Source: Hemerocallis citrina (lineage: Eukaryota > Streptophyta > Magnoliopsida > Asparagales > Asphodelaceae). Taken from it: a stretch of 64,000 nt of DNA. The stretch covers positions 34,393,994 to 34,457,993 of the forward strand of contig CM030359.1 in the NCBI GenBank assembly GCA_017893485.1, given 5' to 3'. Position numbers and translations under genes: made by a program. Shown piece by piece: positions 36,402 to 49,258 of the stretch. A model generated the notes under the pieces. The model saw only the letters and a program-made list of their open reading frames with translations, was not told the DNA's origin and ran no database searches. Each line of letters opens with the position of its first letter. Positions within the stretch are counted from its first letter, which is position 1.

Positions 36402-39400
36402 ATGCACGGTAGACGATCACTTCGTCCAGAGCTACTACCTATTGACGCAGAAACAGAACGAACTTTGCACAAACTAGGTAAACTTTTTGCAGCCAACCAG
36501 TCGACTGATACCAGGAGACAGTCGACTGCACAGAGACTAATCTCACAGACAACAATGGCTGAAGAAATACACAATCGAGTACCAATGCAGGACAAATTTA
36601 CTCCTAAGAATATTGAGCAACCTTCCTGCATTGCTTTTCAACCTAATGCCACAGGGAACATGCACCTATCTCCTCATTTACTTAGTATGGTTCCCCACTT
36701 TAGTGGCAAACCAGATGAAGAGCCTCATCTTCACTTGCAAGACTTTTTCGATCTTTGCAGGACACAAAGCGTCCAAGGGCTTACCGCTGAACAAATCAGG
36801 TTAATCTTGTTTCCTTTTTCTTTAAAACTTAATGCTAAGTTGTGGTATAATTCTTTGGAACCAGGATCAATTAATTCATGGGAGCAATTGGCAACGAAAT
36901 TTTTGAAAGAGTTCTTTCCAGCACAGAAAACCAAACAGCTGAAAAGGGAGATTCAACTCTTCCAACAAAAAGATGGAGATCTATTCTTCGAAGCATGGAA
37001 GGATTTCAAGAGCAAGCTTCTCAAGTGTCCTACTCACAATCTGCCTAAGGATGATCAGGTACAAGCTTTTTATGAAGGTTTAAATGACACTAACAAGGCA
37101 ATTGTTAATGCAGCTTGCAATGGAATTTTGATGAGGAAAAGTGGAGAAGAAGCCATTGAACTTTTTGAAGAACTCAGCGAGAACTCCCAACAATTCTCAA
37201 CAAGAAGGGGACCTACGAAAAAACAGGGAGTTTATGAGATCTCTAATAATAATAACATTCAATTAGAAATGGCAAACATGAATAAGAAAATTGATATGCT
37301 TGTTAATGCAATGTCGACAATGGGTGGAGTTAAAAATCAAACAAACGAAATGTGTGCAATTTGTTCTCATTTAGATCACACAACTGATACATGTCCCATG
37401 TCTACTTTTACAGATCAGGAGCATGCAAACTATGTGGGTCGAGGAGTATTTCCACCAAAGAACAATCCATACTCGAACACATATAACCCAGGATGGAGAA
37501 ATCATCCAAACTTCTCATGGAGCAATAATCAAAATAATCAAGGGAATCAATTCACACAAGGACATACAAGGAACCCTCAGATGGGAAGTGGGTTTGAAAG
37601 ACCAGCTCCAGAACAGAAGAAGTTGGATTTTGAAACCACTGTTCTTCAATTGCTCCAACAACAACATCAAACAAGCAACCAACAAGGACAAGCAATTCAG
37701 AAGTTGGAAACCCAAATTGGTCAGATTGCAAAAGAGCTAAGCGAAAGAAAGGCAGGTGAACTCCCTTCACAAACCATACCAAATCCGGGAGGTCAAGAAC
37801 AACTCCAAGCAGTCACAACCCTAAGAAATGGTAAGATAATTGACAACAAGGTTGGAACACAAACAGACAAACCAGTCGACTGTTTTTACAAACCAGTCGA
37901 CTGCACAGACAAATCAAAAACACAACCATCAAAAGCTTTGGGTTCAAATAAGGTAAGTGAAAAAGTAGGGACAGTTCCACCACCATTCCCTCAAAGGTTA
38001 GTCAATAAAAAGAAAGAACAACATTTATATGACATCTTTGAAACTCTTAAAAAGGTAGAAATTAATATTCCCCTACTTGATGCGATTAAACAAATTCCTT
38101 CTTATGCCAAATTTTTGAAAGACTGTTGTACTCACAAAAGAACATTTCAGGTTAAGGAGGATGTGGCCTTGACAGAAGAAGTGAGTGCTGTTTTATTAAG
38201 AAAATTACCACCTAAACTGAAGGATCCAGGTAGTTTCACCATTCCTTGCAAGGTTGGTGAGCACTTCTTTGAAAAAGCACTGTTAGACTTGGGGGCAAGC
38301 ATCAACCTTCTTCCTTACTCGGTTTACGAAAAGCTTGGATTGGGGGAACTCAAGCCAACATCCATCACTTTGCAATTGGCTGATCGCAGCATAAAAAGAC
38401 CTAGAGGAATTTTAGAAGATGTCCTAGTTCAGGTGAATGATTTTATTTTGCCTGCTGATTTTGTTGTGTTAGATATGGAGGAATCTTCAATGTCATCATC
38501 TCTACCGATCATATTAGGTAGGCCCTTTATGAGCACAGCTGATATAAAAATTTGTGTTAAAAAGGGTATTATAAGTATGAAGATAAACGGAGAAAAAGTG
38601 GAATTTAAAATGTTTGATACACTGAAATTACCACAAGATGATCATGAATGCTATAATATTGATGTGGTGCAGGAGATTGTGGATCAAACATTTCAGGTAC
38701 ATAGCGTTGAACCACTTCAAGCCACAATCACTCAATCTCTAACTTTATCTCATGTTGAACAGGAATACGATGACTGGGAGATTGCAGAGACAGTACATCA
38801 CCTTGAAACTCCACAGTCATATTCAGGTAAGCCTGCACCTTTATTTGAAAAATTGGTGTCTGATAATCTTTGTTTTTCTACAGATCAGGCGCCTGGTGCA
38901 CAGATAAAGTCGACTGGTCTTCTAACCAGTCGACTGAACCAAGAAACACAGGACAAGTCGACTGCTGACATGAACCAGTCGACTGTACAGAAGCATCCAG
39001 ACATAGAACTCAAGCAGCTGCCCGATCATTTGAAACATGCCTTTTTAGGTGAGAACCAGACGCTACCAGTAATAATTGCTGCCAACTTAACTGCACAGGA
39101 AGAAGAAAAGCTGCTGAAGGTATTGCGAGAACACAAAAATGCAATAGGATGGACCATTGCAGACATCAAGGAAATAAGTCCATCCAAATGCATGCATAGG
39201 ATATTGCTTGAGAACGATGCAAAACCTAGCAGAGAGGCACAGAGAAGGCTCAACCCCAACATGAAGGAAGTGGTAAGAGCAGAAATCTTGAAGCTACTAG
39301 ATGTTGGCATCATCTATCCTATCTCAGATAGCAAATGGGTAAGTCCTATACATGTAGTTCCTAAGAAAAGTGGAGTTACAGTGGTAACAAATGAAGAGAA

Positions 39401-41963
39401 TGAACTTATCCCAACAAGAGTAACCACAGGTTGGAGGGTATGCATTGATTATAGGAAACTGAACAATGAAACCAGGAAAGATCACTTCCCTCTTCCTTTT
39501 ATTGATCAAATGTTAGAAAGATTAGCAGGATATAGTCATTATTATTTTCTAGATGGTTATAGTGGCTATAATCAAATTGCTATTGCTCCAGAAGATCAAG
39601 AAAAGACCACTTTTACATGCCCTTTTGGTACTTTTGCTTACAGGAGGATGCCCTTTGGATTGTGCAATGCTCCAGCCACATTTCAGAGATGCATGATGAG
39701 CATATTTTCAGATATGGTGGAAAGGTTTATTGAGGTATTTATGGATGACTTTAGTATTTTTGGATCTTGTTTTGATGATTGCCTTAACCATTTGCAGCTT
39801 GTGCTTAAAAGATGTGAAGAATACAATTTAGTGCTGAATTGGGAAAAGTGCCATTTCATGGTACAACAAGGTATTGTTTTGGGGCATGTTGTTTCAAAAA
39901 GAGGAATAGAGGTAGACAAGGCAAAAATTGACATCATATCAAAACTACCCCCTCCCACTACAGTTAAGGGTGTTAGGAGTTTTCTAGGACATGCAGGGTT
40001 CTATAGAAGATTCATAAAAGATTTCTCAAAAATCTCCAAACCCCTTTGTGACTTGTTGGCTAAAGATGTTGAGTTTGTATGGACAGAAGAATGTACAAAT
40101 GCTTTTAATACATTAAAAACTCTTCTCATTTCTGCACCTATTGTCATGGCACCAGATTGGAGCCATCCTTTTGAGCTCATGTGTGATGCAAGTGATTATG
40201 CCTTAGGGGCTGTTTTAGGCCAAAGAATCAATAAGAAACCCCATGTTATTTACTATGCTTCTCGAACTCTAAACGATGCACAGCTAAATTATTCTACCAC
40301 TGAAAAAGAAATGTTAGCTGTTATTTTTGCTGTAGAGAAGTTTAGATCATATTTAATTGGTTCTAAAGTTATTGTTTTCACTGACCATGCTGCTTTGAGA
40401 TATTTGTTGGCTAAAAAGGAAGCTAAGCCTAGGTTGATCAGATGGGTACTGATGCTTCAAGAATTTGATCTTGAGATTAGAGACAAGAAAGGATGCGACA
40501 ATGTTGTGGCAGATCACATGTCCAGATTACTACACGAGGACGAGAGAAATGTGCCCCTGCTGAATGAAAATTTCCCAGATGAACACCTATTTGAAATAAA
40601 TGCTCAAACTCTCGGGGCAGTCGACTGGTCCTTCCACCAGTCGACTGGACTTTCTGAACAGTCCCCCTGGTTTGCTGATATTGTCAATTTTCTAACTGCT
40701 CATGTTTTTCCTCCAGGTATGACACATCAGGAAAGGAAAAGATTGGTGGATCTGAGCAAACACTATTATTGGGATGATCCTTATTTATTCAAATTTTGCT
40801 CTGATCAAATTATAAGAAGATGTGTGGCAGACGAGGAACAAAGGAGTATTCTACAACATTGCCACCAATATGCATGTGGAGGACATTTCGGGCCAAAGAG
40901 AACAGCACTTAAGGTATTGCAATCTGGTTTTTATTGGCCTAAAGTATTCAAAGATGCTTTTTCTTTTTGCAGGACTTGCGACAAATGCCAAAGGACAGGC
41001 AACATCTCTTCTAGAAACCAAATGCCACTACACAACATACAAGTAATCGAGCTTTTCGATGTTTGGGGAATCGACTTCATGGGTCCATTTCCTAACTCAT
41101 TTGGTTATTTATATATACTTGTTGGTGTGGATTATGTGTCTAAATGGGTCGAGGCTGTCCCCTCACGAACTAATGATCACAAAGTTGTTGTCAAGTTTTT
41201 GCAGGAGAACATTTTCACTAGGTTTGGTACACCACGAGCAATAATAAGTGATGGAGGGAGCCACTTTAATAACCATCCATTTGCTTCTTTGATGAAGAAA
41301 TATGGGATTACACATAGAGTGGGTACTCCATATCATCCTCAAACCAGTGGGCAGGTGGAGCTTAGCAATAGAGAGATAAAGAGCATCTTGGAAAAAACAG
41401 TCAACCCAAGCAGAAGGGATTGGTCACTACGCTTGAACGATGCATTATGGGCCTATAGAACCGCTTTCAAGACACCTATTGGCATGTCACCATACCGTTT
41501 GGTCTTTGGAAAAGCATGTCATCTGCCGGTGGAGTTGGAACACAGAGCTTATTGGGCTATCAAAAAGTTCAATTTTGATATGAAACAGGCAGGTGACAAA
41601 AGGAGATTGCAACTAAATGAGCTTGAAGAATTGAGGCACGATGCATATGAAAATGCCAAGCTATACAAGGAAAGGACCAAGTTGTACCATGATAAGCAGC
41701 TAGCACGGAAGGAGTTTTATGAAGGACAAAAGGTATTGATCTACAACTCAAGATTAAGACTCTTTCCAGGCAAGCTCAAGTCAAGATGGTATGGACCATA
41801 TATCGTCACAAAAGTCTTTCCACATGGTGCATTGGAAGTTCACAGCGAAGAACGAAATCAAACATTCAAGGTGAACGGACACAGGGCGAAGCCATACATA
41901 GAGATGAGTCTAGAACCGCAAGAAGAAGATGTGAATCTTCAAACCATTCAATACATTGCATGA
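36402..41963 (+). CDS. D2 Gag-Pol polyprotein (Athila type), 1853 aa, intact
   Basis: A single open frame encodes all products of the element. Gag capsid region about residues 95-225, zinc knuckle [14 protein letters not shown] (CX2CX4HX4C) at about 317-330. Protease with [14 protein letters not shown] near 628, DLGAS being usual for Athila. RT about 915-1150 with [13 protein letters not shown] and catalytic VFMDDFSIF near 1112. RNase H from about 1256 ([17 protein letters not shown]) past [14 protein letters not shown] and [13 protein letters not shown]. Integrase: zinc HHCC region about 1485-1530 ending CRTCDKCQ, core Asp residues in [12 protein letters not shown] and IISDGGSHF, and Glu in [14 protein letters not shown]. 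The C-terminal module is [20 protein letters not shown]. The start ATG lies 98 bases after the PBS. Five paired GTCGAC cassettes are read through in different frames, giving QST, PVDC, KSTG and SRL peptides. Confidence 0.96.
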   Translation: MHGRRSLRPELLPIDAETERTLHKLGKLFAANQSTDTRRQSTAQRLISQTTMAEEIHNRVPMQDKFTPKNIEQPSCIAFQPNATGNMHLSPHLLSMVPHFSGKPDEEPHLHLQDFFDLCRTQSVQGLTAEQIRLILFPFSLKLNAKLWYNSLEPGSINSWEQLATKFLKEFFPAQKTKQLKREIQLFQQKDGDLFFEAWKDFKSKLLKCPTHNLPKDDQVQAFYEGLNDTNKAIVNAACNGILMRKSGEEAIELFEELSENSQQFSTRRGPTKKQGVYEISNNNNIQLEMANMNKKIDMLVNAMSTMGGVKNQTNEMCAICSHLDHTTDTCPMSTFTDQEHANYVGRGVFPPKNNPYSNTYNPGWRNHPNFSWSNNQNNQGNQFTQGHTRNPQMGSGFERPAPEQKKLDFETTVLQLLQQQHQTSNQQGQAIQKLETQIGQIAKELSERKAGELPSQTIPNPGGQEQLQAVTTLRNGKIIDNKVGTQTDKPVDCFYKPVDCTDKSKTQPSKALGSNKVSEKVGTVPPPFPQRLVNKKKEQHLYDIFETLKKVEINIPLLDAIKQIPSYAKFLKDCCTHKRTFQVKEDVALTEEVSAVLLRKLPPKLKDPGSFTIPCKVGEHFFEKALLDLGASINLLPYSVYEKLGLGELKPTSITLQLADRSIKRPRGILEDVLVQVNDFILPADFVVLDMEESSMSSSLPIILGRPFMSTADIKICVKKGIISMKINGEKVEFKMFDTLKLPQDDHECYNIDVVQEIVDQTFQVHSVEPLQATITQSLTLSHVEQEYDDWEIAETVHHLETPQSYSGKPAPLFEKLVSDNLCFSTDQAPGAQIKSTGLLTSRLNQETQDKSTADMNQSTVQKHPDIELKQLPDHLKHAFLGENQTLPVIIAANLTAQEEEKLLKVLREHKNAIGWTIADIKEISPSKCMHRILLENDAKPSREAQRRLNPNMKEVVRAEILKLLDVGIIYPISDSKWVSPIHVVPKKSGVTVVTNEENELIPTRVTTGWRVCIDYRKLNNETRKDHFPLPFIDQMLERLAGYSHYYFLDGYSGYNQIAIAPEDQEKTTFTCPFGTFAYRRMPFGLCNAPATFQRCMMSIFSDMVERFIEVFMDDFSIFGSCFDDCLNHLQLVLKRCEEYNLVLNWEKCHFMVQQGIVLGHVVSKRGIEVDKAKIDIISKLPPPTTVKGVRSFLGHAGFYRRFIKDFSKISKPLCDLLAKDVEFVWTEECTNAFNTLKTLLISAPIVMAPDWSHPFELMCDASDYALGAVLGQRINKKPHVIYYASRTLNDAQLNYSTTEKEMLAVIFAVEKFRSYLIGSKVIVFTDHAALRYLLAKKEAKPRLIRWVLMLQEFDLEIRDKKGCDNVVADHMSRLLHEDERNVPLLNENFPDEHLFEINAQTLGAVDWSFHQSTGLSEQSPWFADIVNFLTAHVFPPGMTHQERKRLVDLSKHYYWDDPYLFKFCSDQIIRRCVADEEQRSILQHCHQYACGGHFGPKRTALKVLQSGFYWPKVFKDAFSFCRTCDKCQRTGNISSRNQMPLHNIQVIELFDVWGIDFMGPFPNSFGYLYILVGVDYVSKWVEAVPSRTNDHKVVVKFLQENIFTRFGTPRAIISDGGSHFNNHPFASLMKKYGITHRVGTPYHPQTSGQVELSNREIKSILEKTVNPSRRDWSLRLNDALWAYRTAFKTPIGMSPYRLVFGKACHLPVELEHRAYWAIKKFNFDMKQAGDKRRLQLNELEELRHDAYENAKLYKERTKLYHDKQLARKEFYEGQKVLIYNSRLRLFPGKLKSRWYGPYIVTKVFPHGALEVHSEERNQTFKVNGHRAKPYIEMSLEPQEEDVNLQTIQYIA

Positions 41964-42609
41964 ACTCATCATGTCTAGCTGAAGACATGAAACACAGTGC
42001 TTATTGGGAGGCAACCCAACTTTCAGGGGAGTATTTACACTTTCCCTTTATTATTATTCATTTTTATTTTTATTTTTCAGTCTCTCCTTACTAGATGGTA
42101 ACACATGCCTATGTCTTATGTTTTGTGCGAACATTGAGGACAATGTTCCATCTAAGTGTGGGGGTATTAGTTAGTTATATTTGGAATCTTTTGAATTTTT
42201 TTTAGGATAAACAATTTCTTATAAAATAAGAGTAAGGATACTTATTTACTTTAGGATTGTTGAGTTTCATAATTCCCTACAAAATTGTGCGAGTCATGCG
42301 ATTATACAAACAAATGTGATGCTTTTTCTGATAATTATTCCCTTTAGATCTAGTCCTAAATCGAGTTTAAGTAAATAGAGTGATACAATATATGTATATA
42401 TATTTGAATAAAGTCAGTCTACTCCAATGTTTTGAGGGCTTAGTTACTAGGGGTATTCATCACCAATGTTTACCTTTACGTCAAACGGCAACTTGAAATA
42501 TGAGTATGCAAAGCACTTTAATGTTTGTGACTTGTTGAGTAACCGGGTGGATACATCACAAATGTTTCGCATTCGCGTCAAAAGACAAGTGACAACTTTA
42601 AAGAAGAGA

Positions 42610-42661
<52 letters not shown>

Positions 42662-42963
42662 AGTTTGCTACTGGATTTGTAGTAGAGAAAAGGGATAATC
42701 ACAGACTGAGTAGATGCATACTATAACTACATTAATCGCATGACAAGTATGACTAAGATTGGGATTTATGAATAGACAATTGCACTGAAGAAAATGGGTA
42801 TGGTTAATTTTACTTTAGCTGAAATTGTTTGTAGTTTTATATTTTTCATTTTGATGTCCACATAATAAGAAATCTTGGTGGTTGAATCTATTGTTATTAT
42901 TATTCTCCCTATTCATAATTCTAGTTTGCTTGAGGACAAGCAAAAGCTAAGTGTGGGGGTATT
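41964..42963 (+). other. D2 3' region with duplicated PPT and a 46-base A run
   Basis: Non-coding. Just after the stop is TATTGGGAGGCAACCCAACT, a conserved Athila feature. A PPT-like tract CTAAGTGTGGGGGTATTAG occurs at about 42150-42168, and the true PPT, CTAAGTGTGGGGGTATTT, at 42946-42963 abuts the LTR. Both are preceded by TTGAGGACAA. A run of 46 A lies at 42612-42657. I see no extra (env-like) ORF. Confidence 0.75.
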
Positions 42964-44662
42964 TGATGAACACATTATTATTCACTTTTTAGAGCAATAA
43001 TCTTAATATAATTAGACATATAAAAGCTCTCTATATGGTATTTAACTCCTATTTTCTCTTTTCCATAGGAAACAGCTTATAACAGCAAAACGAAGCAGAT
43101 TCAGGACTTCAAGGACAATACACAGAGAACTGTAGAGGATAAGTCGACTGGTTCCTCAACCAGGCGACTGGACAGGAGAAGCTGATTTTCCACAACTATC
43201 GTCACAGTCGACTTATTCCCAAAGACAGTCGACTGGTATGACCAAAGATGAAATCTTTAGAAGTCTCGACTCAGTCGACTGGTTCGAAGACAAGTCGACT
43301 GGTCTGCGGCGGAGTAAACAGATAAGATCTTCAAAGATACACCTGCATCTAAATTCAAATCTACTTGGATCAAGATTTTATACAGCGAATCAAATCTAAA
43401 GAAGGGGTATTTTCCAAGTGGACGTGGTGAACAGATAAGGAAAGAAAGGAGAAAAGAGAAAGATATTAATCATCAAATCAAATAAAGAAGAATCTTCCTG
43501 AAAAAGTGGAAACCCTAATTCTCAGCCGTGTTCTATAAATATCAGAATACCATCTCTTGAACGGGCTCTCTCTCCACTCCACGACTCCATCCAAGGACGA
43601 TCAGATATATCTCTGGAAAGCAACTCAATCACCAAGTTCCTGAACAAGCATCGAGAACATCACTCCATCAACATCGAAGAAGGAAAGAGAAGATCCAGCA
43701 ACCAGAAGGCAGCCGACTGTGTGACAGCCAGTCGACCATATTGCCGGAATCCATTAGTTTATTTCTTCTTCTCTCTTTATTCTTTTTATGTTGATCATGT
43801 ATTCAAACTTGTTAAGCAATAAAGTTATTATTATGTGGAACTAATTTCATAGTTGGGTAGATCGAAACCGTAGTTATGTAGTGCTATATTCTTCTGAGAT
43901 CTTCTAATTACTTATTGATTGAATCTGGTTGAATTGACATAGATTAATGATCATCAAACTTGGATCTTGAAGTCTGAGAGCAGTCGACTGAGGTGAGAGC
44001 CAGTCGACTGACATACAGCACGTGAGAATATCAAGTTTATGTTATCATTTATCTAAATCTGTTATATGAAGCATATTGAGACGACCGAATCTCGTGCTCA
44101 TAATTTGTAACAAAAGAATCTTTAGGGGTTCTTGGTTCAATCAACTTAGAGGATCTAGATCTGATACCAATTTCTAGAACTTTAAGTGTTTGTTCGTTTC
44201 CACTGTTCTTATGTTTTCTCTAAGTATAACTTAGTAGATACCATGCTAAAATACTTAGGGGAAGAAACGAATTAGAGTAGATACCATGCCTAATTCTTGG
44301 CTTAGGGAAACAATACTTTAAGGAGTAGATATCATGCCCTTGAAGTGAACAACATGAGTAATTAGAAGCAAATTTAGAAGGCAAATTAGCATTACTAACT
44401 ATTGGTGGAGATCAACAACCCAACTATTCAAGAGATATTTGTGATTCAACACCTCTCATCTTAGTTTTAATCTTTTAGTTCTTTAGAATAGTACAACAAC
44501 TCTTATTCATTTTTATTAGTAGTTTTATTGATTAGTAAGTTGAAGTCTACAATCTCTGTGGGATCGACCCTTGCTATTACTACGATTCGATTCGTGCACT
44601 TGCGAGGTTTTATAATTTGTGTCTAGGTTTATCTATTTATTTAGGTAGCTAGATGTCCAACA
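42964..44662 (+). repeat. Element D2 3' LTR
   Basis: 1699 bp, seven substitutions from the 5' LTR, carrying the same GTCGAC pairs (one site changed to GCCGAC near 43714) and hairpin array. Confidence 0.96.
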
Positions 44663-44667
44663 GTGGC

Positions 44668-46052
44668 AGATCACTTGTCCAGATTACTGCATGATGAAGA
44701 AAGAATTGTGCCCCCACTGAATGAAAACTTCCCAGATGAGCATTTATTTGAAATAAATATACAACTTCCATGGTTTGCAGATATTGTAAATTATCTCACT
44801 GCTCATGTTTTCCCTCCAGGTATGACAAGTCAAGAAAGAAAGAGATTGGTGGCCATGTGCAAGCACTATTATTGGGATGATCCTTATTTGTTCAAATTCT
44901 GCCCTGATCAAATTATAAGAAGATGTGTGGCGGAAGAAGAGCAAATGTGTATTCTACAACATTGCCACCAATATGCATGTGGAGGACACTTTGGACCAAA
45001 AAGAACAGCACTTAAGGTATTACAATCTGGTTTTTTTTGGCCTAATGTATTCAAAGATGCTTTTTTTTTGCAGGACATTTGATAAATGTCAAAGGACAGG
45101 CAACTTCTCTTCTAGAAATCAAATGCCACTGCAAAACATCCAAGTAATCGAGCGTTTTGATGTTTGGGGAATCGACTTCAGGGGTCCCTTTCCTAACTCA
45201 TTTGGTTATTTATATATTCTTGTGGGTGTGGATTACGTGTCTAAATGGGTCGAGGCTGTCCCCTGAAAAACTAATGATCGCAAAGTTGTTGTCAAGTTTT
45301 TATAGGAAAACATCTTCACCAGGTTCGGTACACCACGAGCAATAATTAGTGATGGAGGTAGCCACTTCAATAATTTTCCATTTGCTTCTTTGATGAAGAA
45401 ATATGGGATTACACATAGAGTGGGTACTCCATATCATCCTCAAACCAGTGGGCAAGTGGAGATTAACAACAGAGAGATCAAGAGCATTCTGGAAAAGACA
45501 GTAAATACAAGTAGAAGGGATTGGTCGCTACGCTTGAATGATGCATTATGGGCCTACAGAACCGCATACAAGACACACATTTGCATGTCACCATACCGTC
45601 TGGTTTTTGGAAAAGCATGTCATCTTCCAGTGGAGTTGGAACACAAAGCTTATTGGGCCATTAAAAAATTCAATTTTGATATGAAACAAGCAGGTGACAA
45701 AAGAAGATTGCAACTGAATAAGCTTGAAGAATTGAGGCACGATGCATATGAAAATGCAAAGTTGTACAAAGAAAGGACCAAGATATACCATGATAAACAA
45801 CTAGCAAGGAAGGAGTTTTATGAAGGATAGATGGTATTGATATACAACTCAAGATTAAGACTCTTTCCAGGCAAGCTTATGTCACGATGGTATGGCCCGT
45901 ACATTGTTACAAAAGTCTTTCCACATGGAGCATTGGAGGTTCATAGCAAAGAGAAAAATCAAACATTCAGGGTGAACGGGCATAGGGCGAAACCTTATAT
46001 TGAGATGAGTTCTGAGCCGCAAGAGGAAGATGTGAATCTTCAAACCATCTAA
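44668..46052 (+). pseudogene. D1 RNase H end and integrase remnant (after D2 insertion)
   Basis: Continuation of D1 pol beyond the GTGGC duplication. It starts ADHLSRLLHDEE and reaches the integrase zinc region ([19 protein letters not shown]). A frameshift at the T run near 45060-45070 disrupts CRTCDKCQ. The integrase core continues in pieces ([33 protein letters not shown]). In-frame stops stand at about 45264 (TGA), 45302 (TAG) and 45828 (TAG) where D2 has sense codons, and the last codons are cut by TAA near 46050. It lacks the GTCGAC cassette that D2 carries at 40620-40640. Confidence 0.9.
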
Positions 46053-47586
46053 TACATTGCATGAACTCATCAAGTCTAGCTGAAGACAAGAAACACATCG
46101 CTTATTGGGAGGCAACCCAATTTTCAGGGGAGTACTTACACTTTCTCTTTATTTCTTTTTATTTCTTTATTCATCTTTTATTTTCAGTTTCTTTCCTTCA
46201 AATTAGATGGTAACATATGCCTATTTTAAATTTTTATTTCAAACATTGAGGACAATGTTCCATCTAAGTTTGGGGGTAGTTATTCACATTTGGAGTCTCT
46301 TGATGTTGAGTCTTTTCTAACAACAATGATGAGAAATGAGCTCAGTTACTATAGGTAGAGAGTGGAGAATAAGTATTATGTGTGGTCTTTATCTTTAAAA
46401 ATGTTAATAACTTATCATATGGATCATACTTGAAACTTTCATTCATTTGGCTATGTCAATTTAACGAATTGTGAAAGAGAGTAGCAAGTTCAACTGTGAG
46501 TAAACTTAACTACACAAATTGTGAGTTTTTGAGCCTTATTTATTTTTTTGAGAGAGTCATACACTTGAAGATCTCAGTTGACTACATTCTTGAGATGATC
46601 TAGAACTTGTTTTTGCTACTTTTCGAAACTTATTTTTGGTTTTTGCATAAAACTTGGAAATGATTAAGGCACCTACGATTCTATCACCAGAGACAAATAG
46701 CCTACCCAACATCAATTATTCACTAGTTACCCCTTTGAAGCCTATAAAAGCTTTCTTTTTGTAAGACACATCATCCTTAACCAAGCCTAGATGAATAGGT
46801 TACCTTACCTATATCTATTGAGTTAGTACAGCAAGAACTGAAAAAGAGATGTGGTATGTCAAGATGAAGGGGATGAAAATATAAAGTTGGAGGATTTGTC
46901 ATAAGAAAAAAAAAATGAAAAGTTGTAAATTGCTGAGTTATGGATGGGGGAAAGGTGTTGGTAGAAATAAAGTATAGGTCTATTACATATGGCCTTAAAA
47001 ATTTGGAGGATTAAAAAAAAATAATAATAATAATAATAATTCTCTTAGAACAATGCAAGTTGCTCTACTAATCCTTTAGAATTTTGTATTCCTTTTCTCT
47101 TCAATTGTTTAAACCCTCACGCATGGCCCCATTACAACCTATAAAAGACCTTTTGATCCAAGTAACATGCAAATCAATGGTGTGAAGATGTAGTAGCAAG
47201 ATCAAGCATATGGTTTCATCCAAGTAATGATAAATTGTCATGAGATCTAACTTGAATGTCCCAGGTCAATGAGAGCTATATTTTTGTGAGTGTATGCCAT
47301 GGTGAGAATTTGGAGTTGAAATATAGTTGAGCTTGCTAATCTTAATCATGAGTATGTTGCTTAGACACTGGCCACACTACTATTTGATATTCAAGTTGAG
47401 TATTCGTGTGAATAAGTGATTGACATTTGAATTACAACTTTTTAGACCTATCTTAATGCTTGTTCTAACCTTGACACTAACAGTAGCAAGTTCTCTGAGG
47501 TAAATGTTGGAAGGGTCAAGATGTTCAAGAGATGCTTGTAGTTTAATTTTGCTTGAGGACAAGCAAAAGCTAAGTTTGGGCGTATT
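46053..47586 (+). other. D1 3' region, no gene
   Basis: Non-coding, about 500 bp longer than in D2. It holds GGGAGGCAACCCAA, a PPT-like CTAAGTTTGGGGGTAG near 46264-46279, an (ATA)n run at 47021-47040 and the decayed PPT CTAAGTTTGGGCGTATTT before the LTR. Confidence 0.7.
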
Positions 47587-48391
47587 TGATGAACCCAATA
47601 ATATTCACATTTAGGAGCAATAATCTTACTGCAATTGGACATTTATATGCTCTGTATGTGGTATTTTACTCTTATTTTCTCTTTTCCATAGGAAACAACC
47701 TAAAAACAGCAAAACGAAGCAGATTCAGGATTTTGAGGATGATACACAGACACTGCAGAGCATAAGTCGACTGGTTCTTCCAACAGGCGACTGGACAGAG
47801 AGGTTGAAGCTGCTCAGAACAGTCGACTTACTACAAAGACAGTCGACTTGACTGATTAATTATGAATCTACAGATGTCTCGGCATAGTCGACTTACTCCA
47901 AAACCAGTCGACTGGCATTCAGCAGAGTTAGAAGATAAGAACAGTTGAAGATTCATCCTCATCCAAATCCGAAGCAAGATTAAGTTATCCAAACCCGGGT
48001 CGTCTGCGAATAACAACTCTTCATTAATCAAGTTAGAGAACCAGGATTGGCAAGTGAGAAGATCGACTCAGATCTATATTCGATGTGTAAAGAGATAGAA
48101 TTGAAATCTGCAGATGTGGGCAAAAGAAGTTATAAAAAGGCTGGAATAAGGAGTTGAGAGGAAGAACTTAATCTCTGAATCATCAATCGTCAACCAACAG
48201 GCACTATTCTATCAGCATAGAAGAAACAAGGAGATCAAGTACACTGAAAGGAGCGATCCAGTCGACTGAGTGACAGCAAGTCGACTTCTCGGGCCGAACA
48301 TCATCAGTTTATTTCTTCTCTTTCTAGTTTTTATCATGTATTCGACACTGTTAGTCAATAAAAGTCTTATTATGTGGAACTAATTTCATAG
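47587..48391 (+). repeat. D1 3' LTR, left part (cut by E)
   Basis: 805 bp matching 28876-29680, ending at the CATAG target duplication of E (48387-48391). Confidence 0.95.
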
Positions 48392-48987
48392 TGTTGATTC
48401 TTGATTTTGATGATCACAACACAGTGCAACATGTGTTTATATTATACAGCTAACAATGCAGTGTTCATATCAAAAGACAATTCTAGCTGAACAAATGCAC
48501 AAGCTTTCAAGGATACAGCTCAAGACAAGGATCAAGACTTTACTCAAAACAAGGATCAAAGATTCAACTCAAGACCCAAAGCTCAAATGTGTTATATTGT
48601 TGTGTCTTGTAAACATTGTAATGTACTTCCCTGTTGAGTCTTTAGTCTGATGTAAAGCCTTGTCAACACACACACACACACTTAACAATTTCATATTGTG
48701 TGTCTCTAAAAAAAAAAAAACCCCTCAAAATAAGTCAAAACAGTTTGAAGAATTTTAGCTTTTAAGTACCAGTCGACTTAAGCCTATGCCAGTCGACTGA
48801 TAAGTACGAAACTGTTTAAAATTATTCAAACTCTGATCAGTCGACTCATATGGCAACCCAGTCGACTGATCGAGAGCTTTTTGACCGTTTTCTGATTTTC
48901 AAAAACGAACTTTTTCAAATTCAAACGGTTTGATCCGTTGGTTGACAGTTATGTAACTGCTTTCCAACGTTCAGAAGTACAAAACTC

Positions 48988-48996
48988 TTTATATAG
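48988..48996 (+). promoter_or_regulatory. E LTR TATA box
   Basis: TTTATATAG between two upstream GTCGAC pairs (48772-48866) and the downstream leader. Repeated near 57575 in the 3' LTR. Confidence 0.6.
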
Positions 48997-49258
48997 AGTT
49001 TCTTCTCAAACAGAAACACTTACTTGACTTACTTGATTTTCTGACATAAACACCCGAGTACTCTTGAGAAAAATTTAAGTGATTTTCTGTGAAGAACAAA
49101 GCCTTCAAGTTCACATACTTTGGTTCTCTACACTCAGTCCAGTATAGCATTGAATTCGCTTTGGACTGAGTATAGAAGTCAACCTAATTCTTTAGCCACG
49201 TGCATCAACACATACAACAAGGCTATAGGTTGATTGTAAAATTCCTCTTGTACTCTTG

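Larger units (their letters stand above)
34578..44662 (+). mobile_element. Element D2: intact Athila-lineage Ty3 retrotransposon, 10,085 bp
   Basis: Both LTRs are 1699 bp (34578-36276 and 42964-44662) with seven substitutions between them. The target duplication GTGGC is perfect (34573-34577 and 44663-44667). It has a canonical tRNA-Asp PBS, one open gag-pol frame of 1853 codons, a 1-kb 3' region and a GTGTGGGGGTATT PPT. All parts needed for movement are present, so it is a candidate autonomous copy. It sits in the RNase H sequence of its relative D1. Compared with D1 it carries extra paired GTCGAC cassettes in pol. Confidence 0.96.

Noticed and set aside
48456..48650. Small ORF (64 codons) in E LTRs, repeated at 57043-57237
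   Set aside because: It is repeated only because the LTR is. It lies upstream of the TATA box, has biased low-complexity content, and shows no sign of translation.
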